This document shows positions 44,331 through 52,989 of a DNA stretch of 64,000 nt, piece by piece (position 1 is the stretch's first letter; the number at the start of each line of letters is the position of its first letter). The notes under the pieces were generated by a model. It saw only the letters and a program-made list of their open reading frames with translations. It did not search any database and had not been told where the DNA came from. Origin of the DNA: Citrobacter sp. RHB25-C09 (GTDB lineage: Bacteria; Pseudomonadota; Gammaproteobacteria; Enterobacterales; Enterobacteriaceae); contig NZ_CP057483.1 in NCBI RefSeq assembly GCF_013836145.1, positions 2,170,001 through 2,234,000 on the forward strand, written 5' to 3'. Both the position numbers and the translations under genes were made by a program.

Positions 44331-45254
44331 ATGGAAAAAAATAGCCTTTTTAGTCAGCGCATCCGCTTGCGCCATCTTCATACTTTTGTCGCTGTCGCTC
44401 AACAAGGAACATTGGGGCGTGCAGCCGAAACCCTTAACCTTAGCCAGCCTGCGTTGTCAAAAACACTTAACGAACTCGAGCAACTGACCGGCACGCGTCT
44501 GTTTGAACGTGGGCGACTCGGAGCGCAACTCACGCTCCCCGGCGAACAGTTTCTGACCCATGCGGTCAGAGTGCTTGACGCGCTCAATACCGCCGGGCAA
44601 GCGCTCAATCGTAAAGAAGGCATTAACGATGATGTTGTAAGAATAGGCGCCCTTCCCACCGCCGCGCTCGGTATTCTGCCGTCAGTGATTGGGCAATTTC
44701 ACCGCCAGCAGAAAGGCACCACTTTACAGGTCGCCACGATGAATAACCCCATGCTGCTGGCCGGACTGAAAACGGGTGAGATAGATATTGGGATTGGGCG
44801 TATGTCCGATCCTGATCTGATGAACGGGTTAAACTATGAGCTGCTGTTTCTGGAATCAATGAAGCTCGTCGTGCGCCCGAACCACCCGCTGCTCCAGGAA
44901 AACGTCACGCTCAGTCGCGTGATGGAGTGGCCGGTGGTAATTTCCCCTCAGGGCACGGCTCCCCGACAGCACGCGGATGCCCTGCTGCAAAGTCAGGGCT
45001 GCAAATTACCCGCAGGATGCATAGAGACGCTCTCCGCGTCGCTCTCCAGACAACTTACCGTGGATTATGATTACGTGTGGTTTGTGCCTTCCGGCGCGGT
45101 GAAAGAGGATTTGCGGCAGGCGACGCTGGTGTCATTACCCGTTCCGTCGCAGGGCACTGGCGAACCCATTGGTATCCTGACCCGCGTTGATTCCACCCTC
45201 TCCGCAGGCGCTCAGTCGCTTATCAGCGCGATTCGAAAATCCATACCCTTCTGA
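44331..45254 (+). CDS. ydcI: LysR-family transcriptional regulator YdcI
   Basis: A 307-residue LysR regulator with an N-terminal winged helix (RLRHLHTFVAVAQQGTLGRAAETLNLSQPALSKTLNELE, residues ~10-50) and a periplasmic-binding-like effector domain. The ATG at 44331 matches the E. coli start MEKNSLFSQRIRLRH; the frame is open 23 codons further, but that part looks untranslated. In E. coli and Salmonella YdcI affects acid-stress and growth phenotypes. It is divergent from ydcJ and probably autoregulated. Confidence 0.93.
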   Translation: MEKNSLFSQRIRLRHLHTFVAVAQQGTLGRAAETLNLSQPALSKTLNELEQLTGTRLFERGRLGAQLTLPGEQFLTHAVRVLDALNTAGQALNRKEGINDDVVRIGALPTAALGILPSVIGQFHRQQKGTTLQVATMNNPMLLAGLKTGEIDIGIGRMSDPDLMNGLNYELLFLESMKLVVRPNHPLLQENVTLSRVMEWPVVISPQGTAPRQHADALLQSQGCKLPAGCIETLSASLSRQLTVDYDYVWFVPSGAVKEDLRQATLVSLPVPSQGTGEPIGILTRVDSTLSAGAQSLISAIRKSIPF

Positions 45255-45264
45255 GGCCGACAAA

Positions 45265-45290
45265 GGATATGGCGCTTACGCGCCATATCC
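45265..45290. terminator. Hairpin between ydcI and trg
   Basis: A perfect inverted repeat, GGATATGGCGC (45265-45275) and GCGCCATATCC (45280-45290) with a 4-base loop. It lies between two convergent genes and could end transcripts from either side, though no long T run follows. Confidence 0.65.
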
Positions 45291-45299
45291 GGGTGGATG

Positions 45300-46988
45300 T
45301 TAAAACGTTTCCCAGTTATCCCCGTCAGGGGTGATCGGTTGTTTCGCCGTCGATAGCTGATGAGTTGTTGTCACCGCACGTTTCTTCGCGCTTGCGGTCG
45401 TGAGGCGGAACGTGCCCACGGCTTCCGTCAGATGTGCGGCCTGCTCTTCGAGTGATGCCGCTGCCGCAGAGGCTTCTTCAACCAGCGAGGCGTTCTGCTG
45501 AGTCACTTTATCCATCTCTGAGATGGCCTGACTCACCTGAACAATACCGCGGCTCTGCTCATCCGACGCGGCGGCAATTTCCAGCATGATATCGGTGACA
45601 CGTCTGACCGCGTCGACGATATCCGTCATCGTGTTACCTGCCGCAACCACTTCACCGGAACCCTGATCAATCAGGCGTACCGATTCGCTAATCAGTCCTT
45701 CAATCTCTTTAGCGGCCTGGGCGCTACGACTGGCCAGCGTGCGTACTTCACTAGCGACCACGGCAAAGCCACGACCTTGCTCACCCGCGCGCGCGGCTTC
45801 AACCGCCGCGTTCAACGCCAGAATATTGGTCTGGAAGGCAATGCTGTTGATAACCGCCGTGATTTCAGAGATTTTCTTCGAGCTGGTCGAAATATTGCCC
45901 ATCGTTTGTACAACACCGGAAACCATCTGACCGCCGCGACTGGCCTTGCCGGAAGCATCTTCCGCCAGTTTGCTGGCATGATGCGCGTTATCGGCGTTCT
46001 GTTTCACCGTTGCGGTCAGTTCTTCCATACTGGCCGCCGTCTGCTCAATAGCCGCTGCCTGTTCTTCAGTACGCGACGACAGGTCGGTGTTGCCTGCGGA
46101 TATTTCACTGGTACCACGGTAGATCTCTTCAGCGCCCTGACGCACCGCGCCCACGGTTTTCACCAGCGAATGTTGCATCTGCTGCAGGTGACGGCTCAGA
46201 CGGCCGATTTCACTGCGTCCAGTCGGCTCATCCGGCATGGTCAGATCGCCCGCCGCAATTTGCTCGATACGCTGTGCAGCATGCTGCAACGGATTAATAA
46301 CCGTGCGACGCAGCACAAAGAAGGTCATCACAGTCAGCGCCAATGCCAGACCAAAGGCACCAATCATAAACATGACGCCCAACTGCGTGCGCTGATGCGC
46401 TTGTTCAGATAAGTGATTCGCGCGAGCGGTACGGATTTCAATAGCCTTCAACAAGACTTTGTTATAGCTATCATCCAACTGGCGAGCCTGTTCGCTTTCA
46501 TGATTGATGATCGCTTCAAACATACCGTTTCTGGCAAATTTCAGCATCGGTTGCATGCCGTCAACGTACGCTTTAAACGCGTTGCTGAGATCGCCATCCA
46601 GCGCTTCATCTTCCGCTGTCTTCACCGAACGCGCCATATAGGCGTTAAAACCGTCCTGTGACTGCTTGATGCGTTTTTCAGCCGCTGCGATATTCGCCTT
46701 CATATCCTGCATTTCAGCGATACGACTCGCTGCGCCAGCGTGAATTAAATTGATGCGCGCGGTGCGTAAATGGTTAGAGCTATTGGATAGCCCCATTCGC
46801 ACCTGAATCTCTTCTGTAACGTCACGCTGATCGCGGTCCGCCTGCATGAGGAAATAGCCTGCCAGGGCAGAACTCAGCGCGAACAGCAAAATAATGCCAC
46901 CGAGAATGGAGGAAAACAGCGGAACCAGCCGTATTTGATACAGGAAACCCAGCTTTGGGGCTGCTTGCATCGATGATGTGTTGTCCAT
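45300..46988 (-). CDS. trg: Methyl-accepting chemotaxis protein Trg
   Basis: A 562-residue chemoreceptor orthologous to Trg, which senses ribose, galactose and glucose through periplasmic binding proteins. Order: cytoplasmic N-tail, TM1 (IILLFALSSALAGYFLM, about 33-50), helical periplasmic sensor, TM2 (GVMFMIGAFGLALALTVMTFF, about 209-229), HAMP, methylation helices, and the signalling tip AFQTNILALNAAVEAARAGEQGRGFAVVA. The C-terminus ends in the pentapeptide NWETF, the CheR/CheB docking sequence of Tar and Tsr; the E. coli Trg lacks it. It is 16 residues longer than E. coli Trg. Confidence 0.94.
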   Translation of the reverse strand: MDNTSSMQAAPKLGFLYQIRLVPLFSSILGGIILLFALSSALAGYFLMQADRDQRDVTEEIQVRMGLSNSSNHLRTARINLIHAGAASRIAEMQDMKANIAAAEKRIKQSQDGFNAYMARSVKTAEDEALDGDLSNAFKAYVDGMQPMLKFARNGMFEAIINHESEQARQLDDSYNKVLLKAIEIRTARANHLSEQAHQRTQLGVMFMIGAFGLALALTVMTFFVLRRTVINPLQHAAQRIEQIAAGDLTMPDEPTGRSEIGRLSRHLQQMQHSLVKTVGAVRQGAEEIYRGTSEISAGNTDLSSRTEEQAAAIEQTAASMEELTATVKQNADNAHHASKLAEDASGKASRGGQMVSGVVQTMGNISTSSKKISEITAVINSIAFQTNILALNAAVEAARAGEQGRGFAVVASEVRTLASRSAQAAKEIEGLISESVRLIDQGSGEVVAAGNTMTDIVDAVRRVTDIMLEIAAASDEQSRGIVQVSQAISEMDKVTQQNASLVEEASAAAASLEEQAAHLTEAVGTFRLTTASAKKRAVTTTHQLSTAKQPITPDGDNWETF

Positions 46989-47155
46989 GACCGTCGACTC
47001 TCTTGTAGGATGAATGCGTTTACACGCCCGTTAGATAGTCATCGGCATTCTGTGACGTATGCTTATGGTAAAAAGCGCAACGCTCATCACAGTTTCACAA
47101 CAATATTGTTAAATGTGCAACAAGGTGCCAGCGACGATCGCCGCTGGCGATGGGA

Positions 47156-48274
47156 TTATTTATCCCCGAAGTGTATAACCGTGCGGATCGATTTGCCGGA
47201 ATGCATCAGGTCAAAGGCTTCGTTGATCTGTTCCAGCGGTAAACGATGGGTAATAAAAGGATCTAACTGAATTTTCCCGCTCATGGCATCTTCAACCATT
47301 CCTGGCAATTGGGTGCGCCCTTTCACCCCGCCAAAGGCGGAACCACGCCAGACTCGCCCGGTCACTAACAGGAACGGACGCGTTTTAATCTCCTGCCCCG
47401 CACCGGCCACGCCAATGATAACGCTTTCACCCCAGCCTTTATGACAGCATTCCAGCGCCGCACGCATAACATCGACATTACCGATACACTCGAAGCTGTA
47501 GTCAACCCCGCCGTCGGTGAGTTCTACAATCACGTCCTGGACGGGTTTGTCATAGTCTTTCGGGTTGATGAAATCCGTCGCGCCCAGTTCGCCTGCCAGC
47601 TTGAATTTCTCCGGGTTGGTATCAACCGCAAGGATACGTCCTGCCTTTGCCTGAACGGCCCCCTGAATCACCGCCAGACCGATGCCGCCTAAGCCAAATA
47701 CCGCAACGGTATCGCCTTCTTTCACTTTCGCCGTGTTATGAACGGCGCCAATACCGGTCGTGACGCCGCATCCCAGCAGGCATACTTTATCCAGCGGCGC
47801 TTGTGGATTCACCTTCGCCAGGGAGATTTCGGCGCAAACGGTATATTCGCTAAAGGTACTGGTACCCATATAGTGATAGATGGGTTCACCATTGTATGAA
47901 AAGCGGGTGGTGCCATCCGGCATTAACCCTTTCCCCTGCGTAGCACGTACCGCCTGACAAAGGTTGGTTTTGCCCGATTTACAGAATTTGCATTCGCCGC
48001 ATTCTGCGGTGTAGAGCGGAATAACGTGATCGCCAGGCTTCAGGCTAGTGACCCCTTCGCCCACTTCAACGACGACCCCACCGCCTTCATGCCCAAGAAC
48101 GGCCGGGAAGACGCCTTCAGGATCGTCGCCAGAAAGCGTAAAGGCATCGGTGTGGCATACGCCAGTGTGAGTGATCCGAACGAGAACCTCGCCCTTTTTC
48201 GGCGGAGCGACATCAATTTCGACAATTTTCAGTGGTTGGCCTGGACCGAATGCCACGGCTGCACGTGATTTCAT
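47156..48274 (-). CDS. frmA: S-(hydroxymethyl)glutathione dehydrogenase / class III alcohol dehydrogenase
   Basis: A 372-residue zinc-dependent MDR dehydrogenase that oxidises S-hydroxymethylglutathione (formaldehyde detoxification) and reduces S-nitrosoglutathione. Catalytic zinc ligands are seen in THTGVCHTDAFTLSG and VLGHEGGGVV; structural zinc in CGECKFCKSGKTNLC; coenzyme site in VFGLGGIGLAVIQGA. It begins MKSRAAVAFGPGQPLKIVEID. It lacks the neighbours frmR and frmB found with E. coli frmA, and K-12 has no such gene between trg and cybB. It may be an adhC-type second copy. Confidence 0.9.
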   Translation of the reverse strand: MKSRAAVAFGPGQPLKIVEIDVAPPKKGEVLVRITHTGVCHTDAFTLSGDDPEGVFPAVLGHEGGGVVVEVGEGVTSLKPGDHVIPLYTAECGECKFCKSGKTNLCQAVRATQGKGLMPDGTTRFSYNGEPIYHYMGTSTFSEYTVCAEISLAKVNPQAPLDKVCLLGCGVTTGIGAVHNTAKVKEGDTVAVFGLGGIGLAVIQGAVQAKAGRILAVDTNPEKFKLAGELGATDFINPKDYDKPVQDVIVELTDGGVDYSFECIGNVDVMRAALECCHKGWGESVIIGVAGAGQEIKTRPFLLVTGRVWRGSAFGGVKGRTQLPGMVEDAMSGKIQLDPFITHRLPLEQINEAFDLMHSGKSIRTVIHFGDK

Positions 48275-48378
48275 ATTGTTCTTCCCTATGTTACGAGGAG
48301 GTTAGTTTATTGGGGATGCTAGCCTCTTACTCACCTTAGGGCAACGAGAAACAGGATTTACAGCGTTTTAACATCAGC

Positions 48379-48404
48379 GCGGGGCTAACGCCCCGCACAT
48401 CTTT
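48379..48404 (-). terminator. Hairpin after cybB
   Basis: GCGGGGC (48379-48385) and GCCCCGC (48390-48396) around TAAC lie 16 bases past the cybB stop. The T run for the minus direction is weak (GATGTTAAAAC), so it is a tentative terminator. Confidence 0.5.
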
Positions 48405-48411
48405 TAATCAA

Positions 48412-48939
48412 CTAACGCTTGCGCGGCATCATGCGCAGCAGCGTGTTATCTTTCCAGAAATAATGGTGCAGCAGCGCGGCCCCCGCGTGGAGCGCAATCA
48501 CAAAGTAACCGAGATTCGCCAGCGTGACATGCCACTCCTTAAGCGTATCCACCAGATCAAAGTTCCCTTCCGCCGCATACGGCATGACCAGACCAAATGC
48601 CAGCCACGGATTGCCGCGGTTATACATCATCACCACGCCAATAATCGGCAAGGCAATGAACAACAGATAAATCACCAGATGACCAAGATGCGCCAGTCCG
48701 GTGAACATAGGCTTCGGTTTAGGCACAATAGGCGGCGCAGGATACTTCAGACGGAGCAGTAAACGCGCCACCATCAGCACCAGAATAGAGATCCCGCACG
48801 AGACGTGAACCATATTGATAAGCGGACGATATTCACGTGGGAAAGCGCCACGAAACTCCATCGCGGAGTAAGCCACGATCACCAGTAAAAAAACCAGCCA
48901 GTGAATCCCAATCTGCAGGCTTGAGTACTTATTGCCCAT
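48412..48939 (-). CDS. cybB: Cytochrome b561 CybB
   Basis: A 175-residue di-haem integral membrane cytochrome b561 that oxidises quinol (E. coli CybB is a superoxide:ubiquinone oxidoreductase). The ATG at 48939 matches the E. coli start and length (MGNKYSSLQIGIHWLVFLLV); the frame is open to 48975. Four helices are visible, with haem histidines in IHWLVFLL (helix 1), NMVHVSCGISIL (helix 2) and in the C-terminal LHAGAALLHHYFWKDNTLLRMMPRKR. Confidence 0.94.
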   Translation of the reverse strand: MGNKYSSLQIGIHWLVFLLVIVAYSAMEFRGAFPREYRPLINMVHVSCGISILVLMVARLLLRLKYPAPPIVPKPKPMFTGLAHLGHLVIYLLFIALPIIGVVMMYNRGNPWLAFGLVMPYAAEGNFDLVDTLKEWHVTLANLGYFVIALHAGAALLHHYFWKDNTLLRMMPRKR

Positions 48940-49045
48940 AACATTTCCTGAATAAAAACAATAAAGCGTCAACATAGCGAGCTTTTGTTAAAAATTCATT
49001 AAGTTTTCTTCATCGGTTATCAGAGAGTTAGCCATAACGGCAAAA

Positions 49046-49061
49046 TGTGACGTTGCTCACC
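49046..49061. promoter_or_regulatory. CRP-site-like sequence upstream of gapC
   Basis: TGTGACGTTGCTCACC matches the CRP core TGTGA-N6-TCACA at nine of ten positions. It lies about 70-80 bases before the gapC start, a distance compatible with a class I or II activator site. Binding is not tested. Confidence 0.5.
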
Positions 49062-49127
49062 CCGAGATACTGGTCTATGCCTGGAAAGGGAAACTGAACG
49101 GCTTTTCAATCCTGACAGGAGAATATT

Positions 49128-50129
49128 ATGAGTAAAATTGGCATTAACGGTTTTGGTCGCATTGGCCGCCTGGTGTTGCGTCGATTACTGGAAGTCAAAA
49201 GTGACATTGATGTCGTTGCAATTAATGACCTGACCTCGCCGAAAATCCTCGCCTATCTGTTGAAGCATGATTCCAACTACGGCCCCTTCCCATGGAGCGT
49301 CGATTTTACGGAAGATTCCCTGATAGTGGACGGCAAACATATCGCGGTTTATGCGGAGAAAGAGGCGAAAAACATCCCATGGAAAGCGAAAGGTGCGGAA
49401 ATTATTATTGAATGCACCGGCTTCTATACGTCGAAAGAAAAATCCCAGGCGCACATCGATGCAGGCGCGAAAAAAGTGCTCATATCCGCTCCGGCGGGCG
49501 ATATGAAAACCATTGTCTTTAACGTTAACGATGAGACGTTAGACGCTAACGATGTGATCGTCTCTGTCGCCTCCTGCACGACCAACTGCCTGGCACCGAT
49601 GGCGAAAGCCTTACACGACAACTTTGGTATTCAGGTCGGCACCATGACGACCATTCACGCCTACACCGGCACGCAGTCGCTGGTTGATGGTCCACGCGGT
49701 AAGGATCTACGCGCTTCGCGTGCCGCCGCAGAAAACATTATTCCGCATACCACTGGCGCGGCAAAAGCAATTGGCCTCGTGATACCGGAACTCAGCGGTA
49801 AACTGAAGGGCCATGCGCAGCGGGTACCGGTAAAAACCGGTTCAGTAACCGAACTGGTATCCATTCTGGGTAAGAAAGTCACCGCTGAAGAGGTTAATAA
49901 CGCACTGAAACAGGCGACAACAAACAATGAATCGTTCGGCTATACCGACGAAGAAATTGTTTCATCCGATGTGATTGGTTCGCACTTCGGTTCTGTATTC
50001 GATGCGACACAAACCGAAGTGACTGAGGTGGGCGATCTGCAACTGGTTAAAACCGTGGCGTGGTATGACAACGAATACGGATTTGTTACCCAGCTCATCC
50101 GCACGCTGGAGAAAATCGTTAAACTCTGA
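49128..50129 (+). CDS. gapC: Glyceraldehyde-3-phosphate dehydrogenase GapC, intact
   Basis: A 333-residue NAD-dependent GAPDH. Motifs: N-terminal Rossmann GINGFGRIGRLVLRR, catalytic cysteine in SVASCTTNCLAPMAK (Cys about 151), and the HAYTGTQSLVDGPRGKDLRASRAAAENIIP segment. It starts after a GACAGGAG Shine-Dalgarno. In E. coli K-12 gapC is a pseudogene at the same place between cybB and aldA; this copy is uninterrupted and keeps all catalytic residues. It is distinct from gapA and probably an alternative GAPDH. Confidence 0.93.
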   Translation: MSKIGINGFGRIGRLVLRRLLEVKSDIDVVAINDLTSPKILAYLLKHDSNYGPFPWSVDFTEDSLIVDGKHIAVYAEKEAKNIPWKAKGAEIIIECTGFYTSKEKSQAHIDAGAKKVLISAPAGDMKTIVFNVNDETLDANDVIVSVASCTTNCLAPMAKALHDNFGIQVGTMTTIHAYTGTQSLVDGPRGKDLRASRAAAENIIPHTTGAAKAIGLVIPELSGKLKGHAQRVPVKTGSVTELVSILGKKVTAEEVNNALKQATTNNESFGYTDEEIVSSDVIGSHFGSVFDATQTEVTEVGDLQLVKTVAWYDNEYGFVTQLIRTLEKIVKL

Positions 50130-50136
50130 TTGTGAC

Positions 50137-50156
50137 GGCGGAGGAACGCCTCCGCC
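50137..50156. terminator. Hairpin between gapC and aldA
   Basis: Perfect arms GGCGGAGG (50137-50144) and CCTCCGCC (50149-50156) with loop AACG, 7 bases after gapC and 9 before the aldA stop. No T run, so termination strength is uncertain. Confidence 0.6.
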
Positions 50157-50165
50157 GCACTGGAA

Positions 50166-51605
50166 TCAGGACTGCAAATAAACCACCTGCGTTTGCAGAT
50201 ATTCATTCAGCCCATGCTTTCCGTCCGCGCCGCCAATCCCCGATTTACGCCAGCCGGCATGGAAACCCTGCATCGCCTCAAAGTTCTCGCGATTAATATA
50301 GGTTTCGCCAAATTTAAGCCCTTTTATCGCTTTCATCGCGACGTTGAGATTCTGGGTATAGATTGATGACGTCAGACCGTAATCGCTGTCATTTGCCATG
50401 GCAATCGCCTCATCCAATGTCTCAAAGACAACCACAGGCAGTACGGGGCCGAACGTCTCCTCATGCATAATCGCCATCTCCTGACGGACATCCAGCAGGA
50501 GTGTGGGAGGATAATAATAACCTTTGCCTTCTGGCGTTTTACCACCCAGTGCAATTCTGGCACCTTCCTTTACCGCACGCGCGACCTTCTGCTCCACGCG
50601 CTCCAGCGCAGCGGCATTGATCAACGGCCCCATCGCAATATCAGTGCGTTCCGCGGGATTGCCAAACTGTACCGCGTTTAAAGCTTCACCGAGGCGATTC
50701 ACAAACCGGTCGTAAACGCCCTTTTGCACATATACGCGCTCGGCACAGTTACAGACCTGACCGGTGTTGATCACCCGGGAATCGACAATCGCTTTTACCG
50801 CCAGATCCAGATCGGCGTCATCCATGACAATCGCCGGCGCTTTACCGCCCAGTTCGAGGCACACTTTGGTGATATTTTTCGCCGCTGTCGCCATGATTTT
50901 CTCACCCGCAGTGACGCTGCCGGTCATGCTAACCATCGCCACTTTTGGGTTGCCCGCCAGTTCTTGTCCTACCGTTTCACCGCGTCCCAGTACGAGGTTG
51001 AACACACCGCGTGGTAAGCCGATGTCATCGACAATTTTGGCAAAGGCAATTGCATTGTTGGGCGTGAACTCGCTGGGTTTAATCACAATCGTATTGCCCG
51101 TTAACAGTGCCGGTGCCAGTTTGCGTGCGATTAAAAAGAACGGGAAATTCCACGGCAGGATGCCGGTGGTAACACCCAGTGCACGTTTGAACAGCAAAAT
51201 ATTCTCGCCCGGGCGGTCACTTTGCAAAATCTCGCCTTCATATCGGCGCGCCCACTCTGCCATATAGTCGAGATAATTGGCGGTAAAGGAGACTTCTACC
51301 TCAGCCAGTTGCTGAATTTTGCCCCCTTCTGCCACGATCAGCGCACTGATTTCACTCGCACGTTCGCGGATCCCTGCTGCTATTTTACGCAACCAACCCG
51401 CGCGTTCTATCGCGGGCAAGGCTTCCCAGCCTGCCTGCGCGCGCTCTGCGGCGTCAATCGCCTTACGGGCATCTTCCGCACGCCCGTCAGGAATGCGCGA
51501 AATCACCTCTTCGGTAGCCGGATTAATGACATCGATCCACGCGTCATCGTGCCAGGTGACGAACTGTCCATTGATATACATGGGATGCTGTACGGGGACG
51601 GTCAT
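50166..51605 (-). CDS. aldA: Lactaldehyde/glycolaldehyde dehydrogenase AldA
   Basis: A 479-residue NAD-dependent aldehyde dehydrogenase, oxidising L-lactaldehyde (fucose/rhamnose pathway) and glycolaldehyde. The ATG at 51605 matches the E. coli start (MTVPVQHPMYINGQFV); a frame extension to 51638 is not favoured. Active site: LPWNFPFFLIARK, VIKPSEFTPNNA, the Glu in VCLELGGKAPAIV, the nucleophile in NTGQVCNCAERVY, and HEETFGPVLPVV. It converges on gapC with 36 bases between the ends. In E. coli it is CRP-activated. Confidence 0.96.
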   Translation of the reverse strand: MTVPVQHPMYINGQFVTWHDDAWIDVINPATEEVISRIPDGRAEDARKAIDAAERAQAGWEALPAIERAGWLRKIAAGIRERASEISALIVAEGGKIQQLAEVEVSFTANYLDYMAEWARRYEGEILQSDRPGENILLFKRALGVTTGILPWNFPFFLIARKLAPALLTGNTIVIKPSEFTPNNAIAFAKIVDDIGLPRGVFNLVLGRGETVGQELAGNPKVAMVSMTGSVTAGEKIMATAAKNITKVCLELGGKAPAIVMDDADLDLAVKAIVDSRVINTGQVCNCAERVYVQKGVYDRFVNRLGEALNAVQFGNPAERTDIAMGPLINAAALERVEQKVARAVKEGARIALGGKTPEGKGYYYPPTLLLDVRQEMAIMHEETFGPVLPVVVFETLDEAIAMANDSDYGLTSSIYTQNLNVAMKAIKGLKFGETYINRENFEAMQGFHAGWRKSGIGGADGKHGLNEYLQTQVVYLQS

Positions 51606-51699
51606 GGGCTGCTCCTGTGATTGAAATGTATTTAACACGTAAAATCATTGTTAATTAATTTCAATTCTGCTGCGCAAGACACCGTTAACGTTTGGATTC

Positions 51700-51715
51700 T
51701 GTGAACTGCTTCATA
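51700..51715. promoter_or_regulatory. Possible CRP site upstream of aldA
   Basis: TGTGAACTGCTTCATA matches TGTGA-N6-TCACA at eight of ten core positions, 95 bases upstream of aldA on the opposite strand. aldA is known to be CRP-dependent in E. coli, which supports the call, but the match is imperfect. Confidence 0.4.
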
Positions 51716-51765
51716 AAAGAAGCTTGCCTGAACCGGCCGGGAGGGAATTCAAAGAAAGTGTTAAT

Positions 51766-51797
51766 GCCCGTTTGAGGAGAAAGTACATCAAACGGGC
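51766..51797 (-). terminator. Terminator of ydcF
   Basis: Perfect 10-bp arms GCCCGTTTGA (51766-51775) and TCAAACGGGC (51788-51797) just past the ydcF stop. In the ydcF direction the sequence after the hairpin is ATTAACACTTTCTTT. Confidence 0.65.
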
Positions 51798-51802
51798 AAA
51801 AA

Positions 51803-52600
51803 TTAAGCCAGCGATCGGTGATTCATAACGGCAGTCAGGGTGCCATCATTTTGCAAAGTCAGCCAGGCAGCCTCAACCTCTGCGGGAAAATCGACATGAA
51901 CAATAAAATCACGTCCACGTGGGCCATATCCGGTCTCATCATTACGCAGGCGCGGAATCTCCCCGCTAATCAAGGAAAGATAACGCTCGACACTCCAGAC
52001 GCCTTCCTGCGGGTTGGCAAATATAATTCGGTCTTCCTGCTGACATAAGGTTGGAATAAAACCCGGATGACTCAACCAGCGAGGCGCGTCCGGATCGTCA
52101 CGCGTGACCCGACGAAAAGTGGCAATCGTCCGCCGCTGCATCGTCGGATCCTGCACGACAATCGCCGTATTGAGGGTCAGTTCGGACTTCGCAAGCAGGC
52201 AGGTGCTGAAACTGGCGTTTTCACCGCAGTTTGTGGAACGTGATTCAAGCAGGATCTTCTCAGCCGGGATTTGCCAAAACTGTTGAGCAATATCCGCTAA
52301 AATAGCGGCTTCGGTCCGCCCTGTTGTCGGAATCGTGTTATAGCGTGGGTGTGAAGCGATTGCCGCATACAGAAAGGTCGTTGAGTGGCCAATTCCACCG
52401 GTGATGAATAGCGGGATCTGCTGTTCGCTGGCGATTCGGCACGCAGCGTCAATGGTCGGGATAACGGCGTTCCCCGCCAGCACAACACAATCAGCCGGAT
52501 ACGCGGACCCGCCACAGAAATCATCCTGCGCCAGCCATTGTCCTATCGTATTGATCGCCCCGAGGGAAGCAGTGGAAAGTAATGGGGATGGTTGCATCAT
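51803..52600 (-). CDS. ydcF: DUF218-family protein YdcF
   Basis: A 265-residue DUF218 (YdcF/SanA-like) protein. E. coli YdcF has a Rossmann-like fold and binds S-adenosyl-methionine in vitro. Motifs: DCVVLAGNAVIPTIDAACRIA, ITGGIGHSTTFLYAAIA, LLESRSTNCGENASFS and IVVQDPTMQRRTIATFRR. Two adjacent ATGs occur at 52600 and 52597; an AAGGAG Shine-Dalgarno lies 4 or 7 bases upstream, so the second may be the actual start. No signal peptide is seen. It is divergent from the MHS transporter. Confidence 0.92.
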   Translation of the reverse strand: MMQPSPLLSTASLGAINTIGQWLAQDDFCGGSAYPADCVVLAGNAVIPTIDAACRIASEQQIPLFITGGIGHSTTFLYAAIASHPRYNTIPTTGRTEAAILADIAQQFWQIPAEKILLESRSTNCGENASFSTCLLAKSELTLNTAIVVQDPTMQRRTIATFRRVTRDDPDAPRWLSHPGFIPTLCQQEDRIIFANPQEGVWSVERYLSLISGEIPRLRNDETGYGPRGRDFIVHVDFPAEVEAAWLTLQNDGTLTAVMNHRSLA

Positions 52601-52989
52601 CAGGCTCCTTCTCTTTTCCCTGTAGAGTACCGTACTCACTGTGCCTAAGTAGCAGATCTCTCTGAAACGTTGCCCATTGTTTTTCCGGAACTTTTTGGAG
52701 TCACCTTCGAAAATAACCAGAAAAGTCTAAAAAACAGGTGGTTGCACCTGTATTTTATCCCGCACATTCAGATTATGATAACCTGAATGGATCATATATT
52801 TTAAATTCACAGAAATTTCCCCTGTCATATTAACGCTTTTTTGCACCCATTTTGCTGCTGTCGCTTGTCAAATATGACTAACCTTCCTAGCTTAATTAAC
52901 AATTTCACATTTTGTTAACCTAACAGGTTGCACCTTTCGCGCTGCCGGGTGCCACCTTCAATTTTCTCTCCGGGCGAGGTTCTGACTCA
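52601..52989. other. 389-base intergenic region before the MHS transporter
   Basis: AT-rich divergent promoter region. It holds a short perfect inverted repeat ACAGGTG-GTTG-CACCTGT (52734-52751) and a direct repeat GGTTGCACCT at 52740-52749 and 52926-52935. No open reading frame or RNA gene is recognised. Confidence 0.6.

Noticed and set aside
46989..47155. hokB/mokB-type toxin locus near trg
   Set aside because: K-12 has it beside trg, but the interval here is too short and has no Hok-like frame.
48940..49127. Possible RydC small RNA near cybB
   Set aside because: I looked for the RydC sequence in the cybB-gapC interval and found no resemblance.
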